From assembly GCA_001692895.1 (NCBI GenBank), contig KV748189.1:2178432-2242431 (forward strand): 64,000 nucleotides of DNA, written 5' to 3'. Numbering within the stretch: position 1 is the first letter of the stretch; every line of letters starts with the position of its first letter. Under the pieces are notes generated by a model. It was not told the DNA's origin. It ran no database searches and was given only the letters and a program-made list of their open reading frames with translations. Origin of the DNA: Cenococcum geophilum 1.58. Its lineage: Eukaryota; Ascomycota; Dothideomycetes; Gloniales; Gloniaceae. A program made the position numbers and the translations under genes. Below, in pieces: positions 47,075-61,500 of this stretch.

Positions 47075-50000
47075 GGAGCTCTTGCTGCACCCGGCCTAAA
47101 AAGACTAAAACCAACTAAAAGAACCCTGCAAAACACCTAGAGAATCCCCCTAAGATATATGCATTACAGGGGAGGCACACATTAAACGACGGTGGTTTGC
47201 ACTTATACGCGACCGCCAAAACTACGCCTAGCAATAGCCCTCCACAATAAAGACGGGCGAATGCCACACTATAAAGCGGAAATACCTTTATTAAGAAGGT
47301 ATCTAACAAAATATAAAGCCTACTAGACACGTTTAGTACCTAGAATTACGGGGGAGTAACCGTTAGCTATAACAATCTAATATAGCTAGTAGAATAGCTC
47401 CGCTAGCCCAGCGAACCTTAGGCGCCCCTCTAGCAAACCCTTAATTAAATCCTCTAATAGCTAAGCAAAATTAAAAACAAATAAAACCCCCCTTTACTAG
47501 CAAACCGCACCTAGGCCGCCGTAGCTGCGCTTCCACAGTATAGGGAACTTACCCCCCTTAAGACAATAACTGGGTATATAATTATAATATAACTAAATAT
47601 AGAAAAAGTAGAGGGGCTTAGGGAATAATTAGAAATAGAAGTCCTTATAGAAATCCGCAAAGAGGTCTATAACGCTATTACAGTCTAATACCTTAGGAGC
47701 GGAGATATTAGAGTTACCCTAAAGAACTAATAGGTAAAGGAACAAGCCATAAGAGTAGGAGATAGGCTAGGAGAACGTATTAGCATAAAAGTACTCCGTA
47801 AGGACTACCCAGTCGAAGTCTTAGCGGTCCCTATAAGCCTTAGGGTAAAAAAGGGATACTAGGCGGATAATACAGTAATTATATAAAAGATAATAAGACA
47901 AATAAAACGCCTTATACTAGGACTTAAGATCACCCAAATCTAATGGCTTTAATAGGAAAATATAAACTAAATAAATAATAAGAACAATAAGAGGATATAA
48001 GGGTCGCTAGAGACTCGCCAGGGAGACGCCAGATAAACGCATAGCTCCTTTATTATCAGCATATATATACTAGGAATATAAAAACTCCTTATCTAAAAAG
48101 GAATAATTATAAATAGCCTTATATATAACACAAGGCTCTATAACTACAGACTACGCCTAAAATAATACTATTGCTGCGTATAATAGGGACACACTTAATC
48201 CATATACGCAATATAAGTGTGCTGCGGCCACTATATAGGCCCCTACAATATAAGACACTGCTTAAATTAAGACTAAACAAAATGCGTAAACTGCCACTAA
48301 AGCATACATAAGGCGTAGGAGAGAGAAGACTATATTAAATACAGGCGATAAAAGGTAAGGGCTTAACAGCTATAGGAATAACTATACGTAAGGTTATATA
48401 AATGGAAACAATAAGCGACAAGCTAGGGGGGCGCAGGTGCCTTTCTAGCGTTTCCTACCTTTAACACTAGGGGGCTAGGCCAGCTATCCTAAGCCTTAAC
48501 GGGCCAAAAGCAACGCCGCGTAATATTATTAGACTGTATAGGGATATAAGGGTTATAGGGGATATAAGGGAGAGGACGCCCTATAGGAAGACCCTTATAG
48601 ACAGCTATAGTAAGCTTAAGACTAGGATAATTAAGAATTAGACTTAACGCGGCAAATATAACATTTATAGCTAACTCTTAAAGGGTATATAGCTAACTAG
48701 TAAGAATAGGGGAAGAACCGGAGATAATAACAGATTTAGATATAAAAGCGCTAGTAGGAACATAAGATATAGGAATAAAAAGCTCTATATAAAATAAGTA
48801 GTAACTAGGGTATAGATATAAGAGATAGAAGTTCTAAATATCCTAGAGAAAGTGGAAACAGAAGAAGTGAGGAATAATAAAGAGGCGAAGGACCCCCGCC
48901 AAGGGTCCGCCACCTATCTATTATATAGTATAACTATAGTAACACAAACCACCGTCTTATAAGGCCCTTACTAGACAGTCTAGACCTAAAGAAATACTAT
49001 ATCCTTGCTATATAAGAGCCGTACTATAATACCTACATACAATTAATATACTGCCCCTAAGGATTCCAACTTCTATATGAACCAAAAGCAGCTATATACG
49101 TGTACTTTATAATCAGCAAAACTATTAGCCTATCCTTATAGTTATAGTAGGTAATTAATCTAGATATTATAGTTATAATAATCCAGATATATAGAGGACC
49201 GGTATAAATTATTAATATATATAACCCTAGGGTTAAAGGGGTCCCATAAATAGAGAATATTATATTAGTAATAAGCTTACTTAAAACTAAAGGCATAGAG
49301 TCTATCCTATTAGGAGACATAAACCTCCACTACCCGCAGTAGGGGGGTATCTACGTCGCTGCTAAATAATAGGTAGAGTGCCTACTAAAAGCTATAAATA
49401 CCTGGGGCCTTAAGCTAGCTACCCTCCCTAAAGTAATTATATAGCAATAAGGATCCGCTAGAAGTATAATTAACCTTATATTTATAGACGAAGGCCTATA
49501 CTAGAGACTTAAAAGGTATAACCCTAAAGAAAAATAGGCACTTACTTTAGACCATATCCCCATCTAGATATAGCTAGATTTAGACATTAAGGCGTAACTA
49601 AATAGCAAAAGATATATAATAAGGATACTTAAGGCAGACAGCTTCCTTAATATAGTTAAATAATAACTCTAAGACCTAGAAGAAATCCACCTAATACTAA
49701 ATAAGTAAGGCTTATTAGCCACCCCTAAGGAGATTAACCAAAGACTAGAAAGGATCTAGGCAGTAATTAAAAATAGGTTAGAAGAGTACTGCCTAGTCTT
49801 AAAACCGGGCCCCTATATATAATATATATGGTCCATATAATACACGGTTCTTATAGCTAGCTAATAATAAGCAAGAAGGAAATACTTAAGTAGCTATAAC
49901 CCTAAAAATAAGAGATAATATAAAGACATAAGAAACTAGTTAAAGAATACCCTAAAAAAAGAAGTAAGGAATAACTGGAGACGATTTATAAATAAGCACA

Positions 50001-51890
50001 CTTTTAACCTAAGCCTCCCCTATAATAAGGGCCTATAGGCTATAGCGAAATAGGTAAAGAAAAAGGTAGGGCGACTAGTAGAAGACCTATACTTACCACC
50101 CCTATAAAGAGCAGGGGAATTATAGGCTACTAATAATAATAATAAGAAGGTAAAGATTCTTATAAAAAGGTTCTTCCCCTAACCGGCTTTAGTAGACCTT
50201 AGTAATATTACAGGTAAAATACTAATAACTCGCCTGCGGGTTAACAGCGATATAATAATAGAGGAAATGGCCAGAACTATTAGCCGCCTTTTAAATAATA
50301 TAGCACTAGGACCAGATGGGATTCTAAATAAGGCCCTAAAGACCTATGGACTACTTATAGCACCCTAGCTTACAGATATAGCTAGAGCATACTTTGATAT
50401 AGGCTACTACCCGCAACTTAGAAGATCTATAACGACGGTTATTCTATAAAAAGAAGGTAAAGCAGATTACTTAATCCTAGGAAGCTACCGCCCTATTGCC
50501 TTAAAAAACACCCTTAGTAAGATCTTAGAAAAGGTAATAGCGGACTATATAGTAGATATGGCTAAGGAATACGCCCTACTACTATAGAGCTAAATAGGGG
50601 CAAGAAAGAACCGCTTAACACTATTAGCATTTATATTACTTACTGCTACCATTAAATCCGCATAGGCGATATAAAGGGACTTTATAGTATTAATGCTTAG
50701 CCTAAATATTAGTGGCGCCTATAATAATGTACCCTATAAGCGTCTCCTATACATCCTTAGGGTAAAAGGCTTCCTAGAATAGATTATATAATTTATTTAA
50801 GGGTTTATAGGTTAGAAAGAAATATTACTAGTCTTTAGCGGATACCAGAGCCCCCCTATNNNAGTTANAANANNAATACNATAAGGATTACCCCTCTNAC
50901 CTATACTCTTCCTTTTCTTTATAAGTAACCTACTTAACTCCTTTAAGAAAGGGGCGACCTAGGGGATAGGCTTTATTAATAATACAAACCTAATTATATA
51001 CGGGCTAATAGCTATAAAGAATTACAGAATACTAGAGAAAGCTTATAACACCTATATAGAATAGGTAAGATGATATAGAGTCCAATTCTTACTAAAGAAA
51101 TACCAGCTAATTCATTTTATAAGAAAATGCAACCAATCTATAGATCTTTAGTATATAATTCGCATTTAAGGCTTTAGGGGTTAACCAGTTTAGGGCCTAA
51201 GGGTATTAAAAGTATAGGTAGATAGTAAGCTCTAGTAAAGCGTATATACGGCATAAGCGGCCTATAAGGGCTAAGCATAATATATCGCATTATTTAGGAT
51301 CGTTAACTCTATATAGGGTCCATGCTTTTAAAGGTTACGCCTACTATATATAGTAGTTGTCCGGCTAACTATAACATATAGGTTCAGTATTTAGGCCATT
51401 AGAGAATCTAAGAAAGGCCCCCCTAAGTCGCTCCTTAAACTACTTTAAAAGGTCTAAATAGCCTACCTCTAAAGTATAATAGGCGTATATAAGCAAACGG
51501 CCACAGCACTACTTAAGAAGGAAGCTAATATTCCCCCCCTATAACTGTATATTAAAGCCGCTATAATATAAAGGGCGTAAAATAAACGTAACTCTAATGT
51601 TATAAAGTATATTAAGACACGCCTAAATAAACTATGGAGGGACTTTAGGGCGCCCTATAGGAGAATAAACCAATAAACCTAAAGTAGGGAAGATATATTA
51701 GAGAAACAAGTAAAGAAAGTAGAAGAAGAATAGTACTACTTTAGGGCCTAGGCCTATATAGAGGAGGAAAGAAAACGTGTAAGAGGCTAGTAAAGACAAC
51801 AGTAAGAAAGAGAAAGGAGCTAAAGCAGAGCATAAAAGAATGCTAGGAAACTATCTACTGTAATATAATACTGGTTAGACTAACGCTAGA
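47075..51890 (+). mobile_element. LINE L2, second copy of L1, RIP-destroyed
   Basis: This is collinear with L1 from its first base (47075 = 11401) for 4.8 kb, differing mostly by transitions. It shows the endonuclease (ILLGDINLHYP), reverse transcriptase (GSYRPIALKNTLSKILE; IVLMLSLNISGAYNNVPYK, where the Asp of the first catalytic motif now reads Asn) and the start of the 3' region. It is interrupted at 51890 by the Gypsy D2 LTR, at the place equal to about 16216 in L1. It contains ambiguous bases at 50860-50898. Confidence 0.85.
50860..50898. other. Cluster of ambiguous bases
   Basis: Several N calls within 40 bases in the LINE reverse transcriptase region, probably where assembly could not separate repeat copies. 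Confidence 0.8.
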
Positions 51891-52317
51891 TATTACGGAC
51901 GCTTTAAGTACGATGTTATAACTACTAGGAGAGGAGTTAAAAGAAGCTAGTTAGTTAATTTAGGCATGGTCTAGAATGGAGCCAATAGAGCTATATGACG
52001 AGGAATGGTAACCAAGGTCACGTGACGTGATCTGTATAATCTGTAGGATCTGTGTAATCCGTAATAGAGTAGGCAGAGCATATGTATATTACGTATAAGA
52101 AGGATTTTATAGGAGTACAGTCGTATATTTAAGGACCCTTAATCCCTACCTAGATAGTTCCTTCCTTATAGTAATTCTCAGAATACAATTAAAGTTAATT
52201 TATTGAGTAACCACTCTACTAGTTATTATTACTTATTGACTTCTATACTTATATTACCTATATACCTAGCCTAATAACAAGCCCACCGTAGTTCCTACTA
52301 CTAGGTTCCGTTATACA
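51891..52317 (+). repeat. 5' LTR of Gypsy D2
   Basis: A ~427-bp sequence matching the D1 LTR at 8948-9373. It starts TATTACGGACGC and ends near CCGTTATACA. Confidence 0.82.
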
Positions 52318-55300
52318 ATTACTACCTAGTTACGGTATTAAATATAGGAAGTCAAACAACATGCTACCAAAAACCGCCACTACAACGCCATTAATGGCGG
52401 CAACTACTTTAAGGTCAGGTAACGACACTAGTATAGCAAATACTAACTTATAGCAACCTGTAACGGTCGGACAACTATAAGAGGTAATTAACTAGTTAAT
52501 AGCTAATAATGCAGCGTTAGAAGAAAGGGTTAATGGGATTAAAGCGGTAAAGGTTAAGTTACTATCTATTAAGAGATTCTTAGGAGAGAGGACGAAGCTT
52601 AAAGAATTTCTTACGTAAATATACTTTAAGGTTATATAGGAAGGGGCAAAGCTACTAACACCTATAGATTGAATAGCGTATGTAGGATTATTCCTATTAG
52701 GAAGAGCACTAAAGTGGTTTAAACTTTACTTTACGGAAATATAGATAAACGGAATAACAACCACTAATTAAGAAGTGCGGTTTATATTCTTAAGCTAGGA
52801 AGGATTTGCAGAGCGACTTATACAAATATTTAGAGATCTGGAATTAACAACTATAGCGGAAAGAAAACTCTAGAACCTTATATAACAAACCTTAGCAATT
52901 AAATATATAATATAGTTCTAGACATTAGTAATATAAGTAGAGTAGAATAATAAGGCGCTTATGGTATAGTATAAATAAGGACTTAAGGCTAAAGTCTAGG
53001 ACGTAATTATCCTAATAAAAGACGCGGACACCCTAAGGGAACTAATAGATTAAGTAATTAAGATTAATAATTAAATCTACCAGAGGGAACAGACTAAGAA
53101 GGGTTAGGATAGAGTCCTATAGTCGTATAAGGCGCAAAGCACGTAACGATTAAAGCTAAGTTAGAAACTATAGTATGGCGCAGAGCTAATAGACCTAAGT
53201 AGTACTAAAGAAGCCTATAAAGAATGGAGTAAAAAACTGTGGAAACCCAGAGGATAAGGATTAAGTAATTAAAGGTTTAAGGAGCAGAGGCTGAACTAGG
53301 GATCTTAACAGTAGAAGACGTTTAGGCGGACTTTATAGCAAGAAAAATGGTTTAAAGAAGGAGCTTATATAAATTGCGGGAAATAGGGTTATTATATTAG
53401 AGACTATAAGAGCGGTTAGAACTACTATGCAGTAAAAGGAATAAGACTAGTAGACAATATACACGTATAAAGGGACGACAATGTGCTATATAGAATAAAG
53501 GAGTGTTTAATTAAAAGTTTTACGTTCTGTTATAATAACGCATACTAAATTTATAAAGACGCTAAGTACGGCGCAAGCTACTAGCTATAAGAGCTATATT
53601 TAGCGGAATGTAAAGGAACTAATAAACTAGTTCGCAGATCGGATATTAAGGATAATAAGTTTAATGTAGGCGAAATATTTTATAACAACGAGGTAACGAG
53701 AGTAGCTTACTAGGAGCGTATGGACCTTCAAGATATTATATAAGAAGTAGAGGATAATTCCACTACAGAATAGGGAATATTAGTAGGGATTAAGACCCCA
53801 CTAGACACAATATCTATCGCTTCGCGAGACGCAAGAGAAGTAGGATAGTGAACCACTTCGGCACTTAATAAAGGTAAGAAGCCAAAGGCTTAAGAATTTT
53901 AAGAAGAGATAAGAGAAGACTAAGATTCTTAAGACAAGATAAGGTAAGCTTAAGGACCTATAACGGACAATAACTAATGGAGTAGAGTAGTAGCTTAGTT
54001 TAAAGATATACAAATAAGCTTGGGATAGAGTTTCCTATAGGAACAAGATTCTTAAGATAAGATAAGAACACTAAGCAAGCCTAGTTGGACTAAGGTAGGA
54101 GTAAAGCTTAAGTTAGAAGCCAGCTTAGGATTAAGAATCCTATAGAACTAAGATTTCAATACACGAATGAGGACTATTAAAGGAATTAGAGAATCTGTAA
54201 TATAGATAGCAACTAGACTAGGAGACAAATATATAGACCTAGAGGATTTACTAGGGGAATATAGTATTTAGCCTAAAGATTAGAAAATCAATACTAAGAT
54301 TAAGAAGTAAGAAGACTTTAAGGATTTATCTACAAGATATAAACCAAAGGAAACCATAGAGGAGTTTAGATAAAGAATTATTGTATGGCAAGAATAGAAA
54401 CTAGATAAGAGATCTAGCACGTTAGGACGTATAAGGGATAGAGCGCTGGTATAAAGGATTACTAATAGGCCTAGGGTAGGCACACTAAGAGCTAAGTGGC
54501 TTATTAAACTGGAAAATGAGGAGGATTTAGGGATTCTAACTAGGTTCGAAGAACGACATATAAAGGGCTATTACGACGTAGTAATAAGAAGATACTTCCT
54601 TATAGACGAGCCGTATACACTCCAGTAGCTGTACTAAAAGTGGTATAGGCAAAGATATAATAATAAGTGGGAAGATTTCTATATGTGGTTGGATAAAAAG
54701 GTTATCTAAAACCACCTAATTATAGAGAAGGCTATAAATCACATTAAAGGAGCCTTAATTATAACATTAAAAGATCTAGAGGAACGCTCAGAGGACTAGA
54801 GAAGCGAGAGATATATCTTAGTACCTATAAATAAAGCCGCAACGTTTAGATTAATATAATAGAGGTTCGAACTTAAGGATAAAGACGAGCCAAGAGTTAA
54901 CCTAAAGCACTAAGCATATTACACGCTATTATAAATCGTATGTGTGGATAATATATATAACATATATAAAGCACTAAAGAATAAGCATTATAAGTATCTA
55001 ATAAGAATGTATTAGATAATAGATAAGTAAAAGTACAGGAATGCTAAGTATATGCATAGCTGGCATCCAGTAGAAGTCTAAGAATTAGGAGACTTAATAC
55101 TTTAGCTAGGAAAATTCCTTATAGAAAAATGCCTAGATAGATAATAGTAGTGGGAATGCCTAGAAAATACATGTCTATAGTATATCGAAGATAAGAAGCG
55201 AACTAAGTATTGGCTAAAGGTGGACTAAGTATAAACAGGATTAAGCAGCTAATAGTTAGGAAAAGTAGAGGCCTACGGGACCAGAGGGAGCCAGTAGTAG

Positions 55301-57920
55301 AGCCTTAGACCCTTAAAGGAATTTAAGGTCAATACCTAAATTTACGAATTAAATAGTAAGATTAACAGTTTAAAGTATTAGTGGATAGTGGAGCAATAAG
55401 GAACCACATCTTACTAGCAGCAGTTAAAAGAATGGGATTACCTTATAGATAGAAGGAGGAGCCTTACCTATTAGTTACAATTTTAGGAGATCTAATAACC
55501 TATAGGGGAGGGATTATTAACCTTAAAACAGGACCTATTTAGTTAACCATTAAAGGGAGATAGATTAAGATGTCTTTCGATATATTACTATTAGGAAATA
55601 ATAAGGCAGTATTAGGAATGCCTTAGTTATAAAAATATAACCTAAAAATCAATTAGATTATAGGTTAAGTCGATATTAGGGATACTTAACGCCGTAAGAT
55701 GCAATAATAAGCCAAGTTGGTATAGTACTAAGTAGGGGCAATCTACGAAGAAATAGAGAAAGGATTAAGTTACGTACCAAAGAGATACTATAAGTATGGC
55801 AGGAAACTATAGTCACTAGAAAGTAAGAAGCTATTAGAATATATAGTATAGGACTATAAAATAGAATTAGAACTAGGAATAAGTCTAAGGTTCTTTCTAA
55901 TCTATAAGCTTACCGAAGAAGAGGGTAGAGTATTAAAGGAGTTTGTTTAAGAAAATCTACGAAAGGGATATATTAGACCATTACAGTTATCGGTAGGATA
56001 TCCAGTACTATTTATACTAAAAAAAAATGGCAAACTAAGACTGTGTATTAACTATAGATAGTTAAACAGTATCACTAGGAAGGATAGGTATCCTTTACCC
56101 TTAATTAGCGAGATCTAAGACAGGATAGGCAATGTATAAATCTTTATAAAGATAGATTTAAGATGGGCGTACCATTAGATTAGGATTAAGGAAGGCGATA
56201 AATGGAAAGCAGCCTTTAGGTTAAAGGAAGGACTATATAAACTATTAGTTATATAATTTGGGCTTATAAACGTACTAGCGATATTCTAGAAGCGTATTAA
56301 CAACGTGTTAGGAAAACACTTAGATAAATTTATTATAGTATACCTTAACGATATTATTATCTACTTAATAACTAAGGAAGAACACGGAGAATACATTAAA
56401 TAGGTCTTAAAGAGACTATAAGAAGAATAGATGCTAGTAGCAATTAAGAAATGCGAGTTCTTTACCAAAAAGACTAATTTCGTTAAATTTATTATTAAAC
56501 TAGGCCAACTTAATATAGATCTAAAGAAAATTAAGGCTATAGTAAATTGGCAAGAACCGGAGAACGTTATGCAATTAAGATTATTCCTAGGGTTTTGTAA
56601 TTACTATAGGAGGTTTATAGCGCAATAGTTAAAGAATATTAAGCCATTTATATAATTAACGAAGAAGGAAGAACTATAGGTATGGGGAGAGAAACAGTAA
56701 GAACTCTTTAGGAAAGTTAAAGAGTTATTTACCTAGGAGCCAGTTCTTAAGATCTATTAACTAGGATTAGAGATAGTTATAGAAACAGACGTATTAGACT
56801 ATATACTAGGAGCATACTTTATATAAAAATATTAAGACGGATGGTATCTAGTGGTATACTATAGTTAGAAGATAATACTACTAGAGTTAAACTATGATAT
56901 TTATAATAAGGAGTTATTAGGTATAATTACAGCACTAAAGAAATAGAGAGCATTCTTATAAGGTACGAAAAAACTATTTATAGTTAAGACGGATTATAAA
57001 AACTTAATAGGATTCCTAATAATAAAGGAACTTAACTAAAGACAGGTTAGATAGGCGGAGATGCTTATAGAATACTATTTTAAGATTTAGTATACTAAAG
57101 GTACAGATAACACGCAAGTAGATACTCTAAGTTATAAGGCTAAACTACAAAATAATGAAAAGCTATTAGGGGCTTTACTGCGAAAAGACACAGACGGATT
57201 AATTAGATATAACTATCCAAAAATTATAGTAACTTAAGAGAAACTAGATAGAGTTTATAAGTCACTAGAAAGCTTTTAGGTATAAAGAATTTTAGAAATA
57301 TAGCTAGAAGATCTATAAATGGATATATAAAAATCAAGAAGTAAAGTATATCCTAAGAAGCATAACGGAGCATTTTATAAGAGAATTTTATAAGGGAATA
57401 ACTTAAGGATATAATAGAGCCACGGGCTTAGTGTTAAGGCTTTAAAAGGAGTATATTATTAATAGAATTTAGGAACTAGCGTAAAAAGTTATAAAGAAAT
57501 ATCCAAATTGCTAAAGAAATAAACTAATAAGGCATAAGCTATATGGAGGGCTACAACCTATTAAAATACTAGAAAGACTATAGGAGGTCATATTATAGGA
57601 CTTTATTATTAAGTTACTAAAGTTAAGAGATTCTATTACCGGATAAGATCACGACGCGATCTTAGTAATAGTAGATAAGCTTATAAAGTGGGGATACTTT
57701 ATAGCATATATAGAAGAAATCTTAGTAAAAGATATCGCTAGAATCTATGTTAAAGAAGTGTTTATAAGATATAGAGTACTAAGTAAGATTATATTAGATA
57801 GAGATCTAAGATTCGTAGCAGCATTTTAGGAAGTATTCTTAGCGGAATAAGGAGTTTAAGTAGTAACTTCTACCGCATATTATCTATAGACAGACGGTTA
57901 AACGGAAAGATTAAATTAGA

Positions 57921-57999
57921 NACTAGAGNANTATNTAAGNNACTATATTAATNACGNACAGAATAATTAGGTATNGCTATTACTANTTATATAGTTTNN
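57921..57999. other. Cluster of ambiguous bases
   Basis: About a dozen N calls in the D2 integrase, probably a collapsed or poorly resolved repeat. Confidence 0.8.
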
Positions 58000-58108
58000 A
58001 TATAATATAACACCTTAAGAAGGAATAGGTATATTACTATTTAAGGCGAATTATAGATATAAGCTAAGGATATCATTATTACTATAATAAGCAAAGAAAA
58101 CGAGTAGT

Positions 58109-58479
58109 TGTCACGGGACACCCTCATAACACCTTGCACACGTCCACCTGTTTCCACCAACTCAGCAATTAGAGACCAACCGCGAAATGGCAATCTAACG
58201 GCAATCTAATAGCAATCTAACGGCAATCTACGGCATTCTGCCATATTCTGCCAAGTTCCACCAAATTCTACTAAGTTCTGCTAGGACTATAACCTAAACC
58301 CTATTCTACCCTATATACGTATTAACTAAGCAACTAAGTTAACAATATATACCCTTTCTTCCCGTTTTCCTACCTTCTTTCCTTATATAACGTCTTAACT
58401 TCATTATATAGTTTATATATATAGCTTAATAATATCTACTTCGTTATATATTATTACCACTCGTACTTACTCCGTGACA
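58109..58479 (+). repeat. 5' LTR of Gypsy C
   Basis: A 371-bp LTR with TG...CA ends. It contains a short tandem array (58189-58231) that is also present in the 3' LTR. Confidence 0.9.
58189..58231 (+). repeat. 11-bp tandem repeat in Gypsy C LTR
   Basis: Four units close to GGCAATCTAAC. The 3' LTR holds the same array near 63936-63978 with RIP changes. Confidence 0.8.
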
Positions 58480-58523
58480 CTACATTACATCAAAACCTAT
58501 ACTCCGCCCTACCCCGTTTAAAA

Positions 58524-61500
58524 TGCAGAACGATCTCGAAGCCCCTATAATAGCCGCTAACATTATATCCACACTCTGGGAACAATTGGTAGATATATAA
58601 AAGTCCTTTATAGACGCCCTTGCACAAAACCAAGCTGCTATAGCTTAATAGTAAGCTAAACAAGAAGCACGACACTAGAAAACAATTAAGGCCCTTTAAG
58701 AAGAAATCCGCACCCTTAAGACGCCCACGTTAAGCCCTTAAGACTAATCGCTATTACTAGAAGCCAATACGCGGAATACAAGCCCTAAACTAGCAATAGT
58801 CATCCCACCAATAGAACCAACTACTGTGTTATAGCAATCTAAAAAACTACTAGACCCTTTAGTATTTACTAGCAAACAATAAGAGCTTCGGTTATTCTTA
58901 AGCCGACTTAAGAATAAGCTAATTAGTAATGCTAACCGTTACCTAACTAAAGCTAACCGACTCTACTACGCCCTAAGTCGACTAGGAGGAGACGCAGCTA
59001 ACCTTATTAAACCTCTCTAGCCGAACTCAGTATAAAGCCTAGTTGTACTTCTTAAAGCTATATATAGTAACCCAAACCGCCAAACTACTACTTAAAGGAA
59101 GATAAACCATATAACTTAAGAAAAGAAAAGTTTCCCAGTATACTTCTCCGAATTTAATCGTTACGTAAAGGAAATAGGCTGGAATAACTCCGTACTAATT
59201 AACAGCCTTATTAAATCTCTAAGCCCTAAACTAAAAACCTCCCTAATTAGTATAGACCTACTAGGAGCCCTTAACGCCTGCGTAAACGTTATTAATAAAC
59301 GGTATAATAATATACTACGCCTGATACCAAAGCCCACTCCTTAATATAATATAACAACCCCGCGAACATCCACTAAGTCATCGTCCTAGCCTAAGCACCC
59401 TAACGCCATAGATATCGACACTAGGACCCTAGGATACGCCCCACTAAGGTCCTCTAAATAAGAACGACGCACTAAGCTAGGCCTCTACTTTAAATGTAGA
59501 AGTAGCTCCTACCTCTCTAATAACTGCTCCGCCCCCTTCCGAAAAGATCTACAAATAGTTAACGCTAGTAGTTGTTTACCGTACCGATCTTCTAGCTACC
59601 GACCCCGATCTTTATCTGGCTCCAACTCCGTATCTAGCAAGCACTACTTATAAGGACAAAGTTATAACCAACGTTCTATAGGAACCCCTTCCCGCTCGCC
59701 ACCAAAAGGTACGTTCTAGAGTTAAGTCGCTCTCCGGGACAGCTATATCACAGGATCTCGTTAAATGTATTAGATGTTATAAAACCTAACTCTTAGGATT
59801 GTAGTATAACCGTCAACTACCGTCTTTAGTAAAAAGGTTAATAGGTTAACGTTTAAGTCCTAATTAACACAGGAGCTAGTGGTATAGGATTTATTAATAA
59901 GATCTTTGCGTAAGACAATAGGTTTACCCTAATACCCCTTGACCGGCATATTAACGTATTTGGATTTGATGGCAAACGTACTATTTTAGGCCGTATCACC
60001 CATATGGTAGCCTTAAGACTCCGATACCTAAACTATAAAGAACTAATTAAGCTTTTCGTTACTACCTTAGGTCACCTAGTAATCCTTAGATAGCCCTGGA
60101 TAAAGCTATATAAGATAACTATTAATTAGGACAACCTTAAGCTTCTATTTACCGCCTCCCGTTATAAGCAGAAGTGCCTTACTACTCGCTACTTAGACCT
60201 AGAACTAAAATCTAAAAAATCCACCAGGATCCACTAGTCTAAAATTTCCACGACTATCTACCCTATTCCTGAGAAATCTACCAAATTTCACTAACCTAGG
60301 AATTTTACCGAATTCTACTAATATAAGAATTCCACCAACATCCACTAAGGATCTAAAAACTCTACTAAATTCCATAAGCTATTACTAAGTACTGCACCGC
60401 CCTAAGCTAAGTAGAAGCTTAAGCTTAATACGCGAAAATACTAAAAGGACTAGTATTCTACTATAAAAAGGATTCTTAAAGAACCCAAACCCGAATCTAA
60501 TACTAACTCTATACCCAATATTAAACCTAAACCTAAATAAGGAACTATGGACAATCCGAGCGAGCTTAGCACCCTAAATATCCGTATAATTGGAGCTACT
60601 CTATTAGCACAACTTGCTAAGAAACCTAAACATATAATCTTCGCTGTCACTATAGCTAATATTGAAAAGGCCTTAGCACCGAAGAAGCATACTAACCCTG
60701 CTACAAAGGTACTAGTAGAGTACTATAACCGCCTAGAGGCATTCTTATAGAAGGAAGCTAATAAGCTACCGAAACACCAATTATACGACTATAAAATTGT
60801 ACTTAAAGACGGAAAGCAGCCTAGATTTGGACCCCTATACGGAATATCCTAAAACGAACTCTAAGTACTATGGAAGTATCTAGATAAGAACCTAAGTAAA
60901 GGATTTATTAGAGCAAGCTTGTCGCCTATAGCCGCACCAGTGATCTTCGTTAAGAAACCCGGCAGCGGTTTACGCTTCTGCGTAGACTACCAAGCTCTTA
61001 ACGCCGTTACCATTAAGAACTAATATCCAATCCTATTAATATAGGAGATACTGAACTAACTAAGTAAGGCTCGCTACTATACGAAGCTTAATATTATCTC
61101 TGCATTTAACCACCTCCATATAGCAAAAGGAGATAAATGGCTTACTGCATTCCGTACTTAGTATAGATTATTTAAATATTTAGTAATGCTATTTGGCCTC
61201 ATAAATGCCCTAAGCTCGTTCCAATATTATATAAATAACACCCTACGTCCCTACCTAGATATCTTCTGTATTATTTATATCGACAACATCCTAATATATA
61301 GTAATAACCTAACTAAATATTAGAAACACGTTAACTTTATTCTATAAGCCCTACACGGAGCTGGTCTATAATTAGATATAGATAAATACGAGTTCTATAA
61401 AATAGAAGTCCTATACCTTAGACTCCTTATTTTTATAAACAGCATATAAATAGACCTAAAGAAAGTCAAAGTAATTATAAACTAGCAGGAACCTAAGAAC

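Larger units (their letters stand above)
51891..58108 (+). mobile_element. Ty3/Gypsy D2, RIP-destroyed
   Basis: The second copy of the D family, plus strand, inserted in LINE L2. Gag starts near 52360 and has a retroelement capsid-like region (52600-53100) and a zinc-knuckle remnant near 53375. A protease-like VDSGAI loop is at about 55380. Reverse transcriptase lies at 55900-56640 (LRLCINYRQ-type block; YLNDIIIYL at 56341, where Y-x-D-D is expected) and the thumb/connection motif FLGFCNYYRRFI within the surviving open stretch 56431-56628. RNase H (56780-57150) and integrase (about 57450-58108) follow. The integrase is cut at 58108 by Gypsy C; the missing tail corresponds to the D1 sequence from base ~68 of this window onward. 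Confidence 0.83.
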
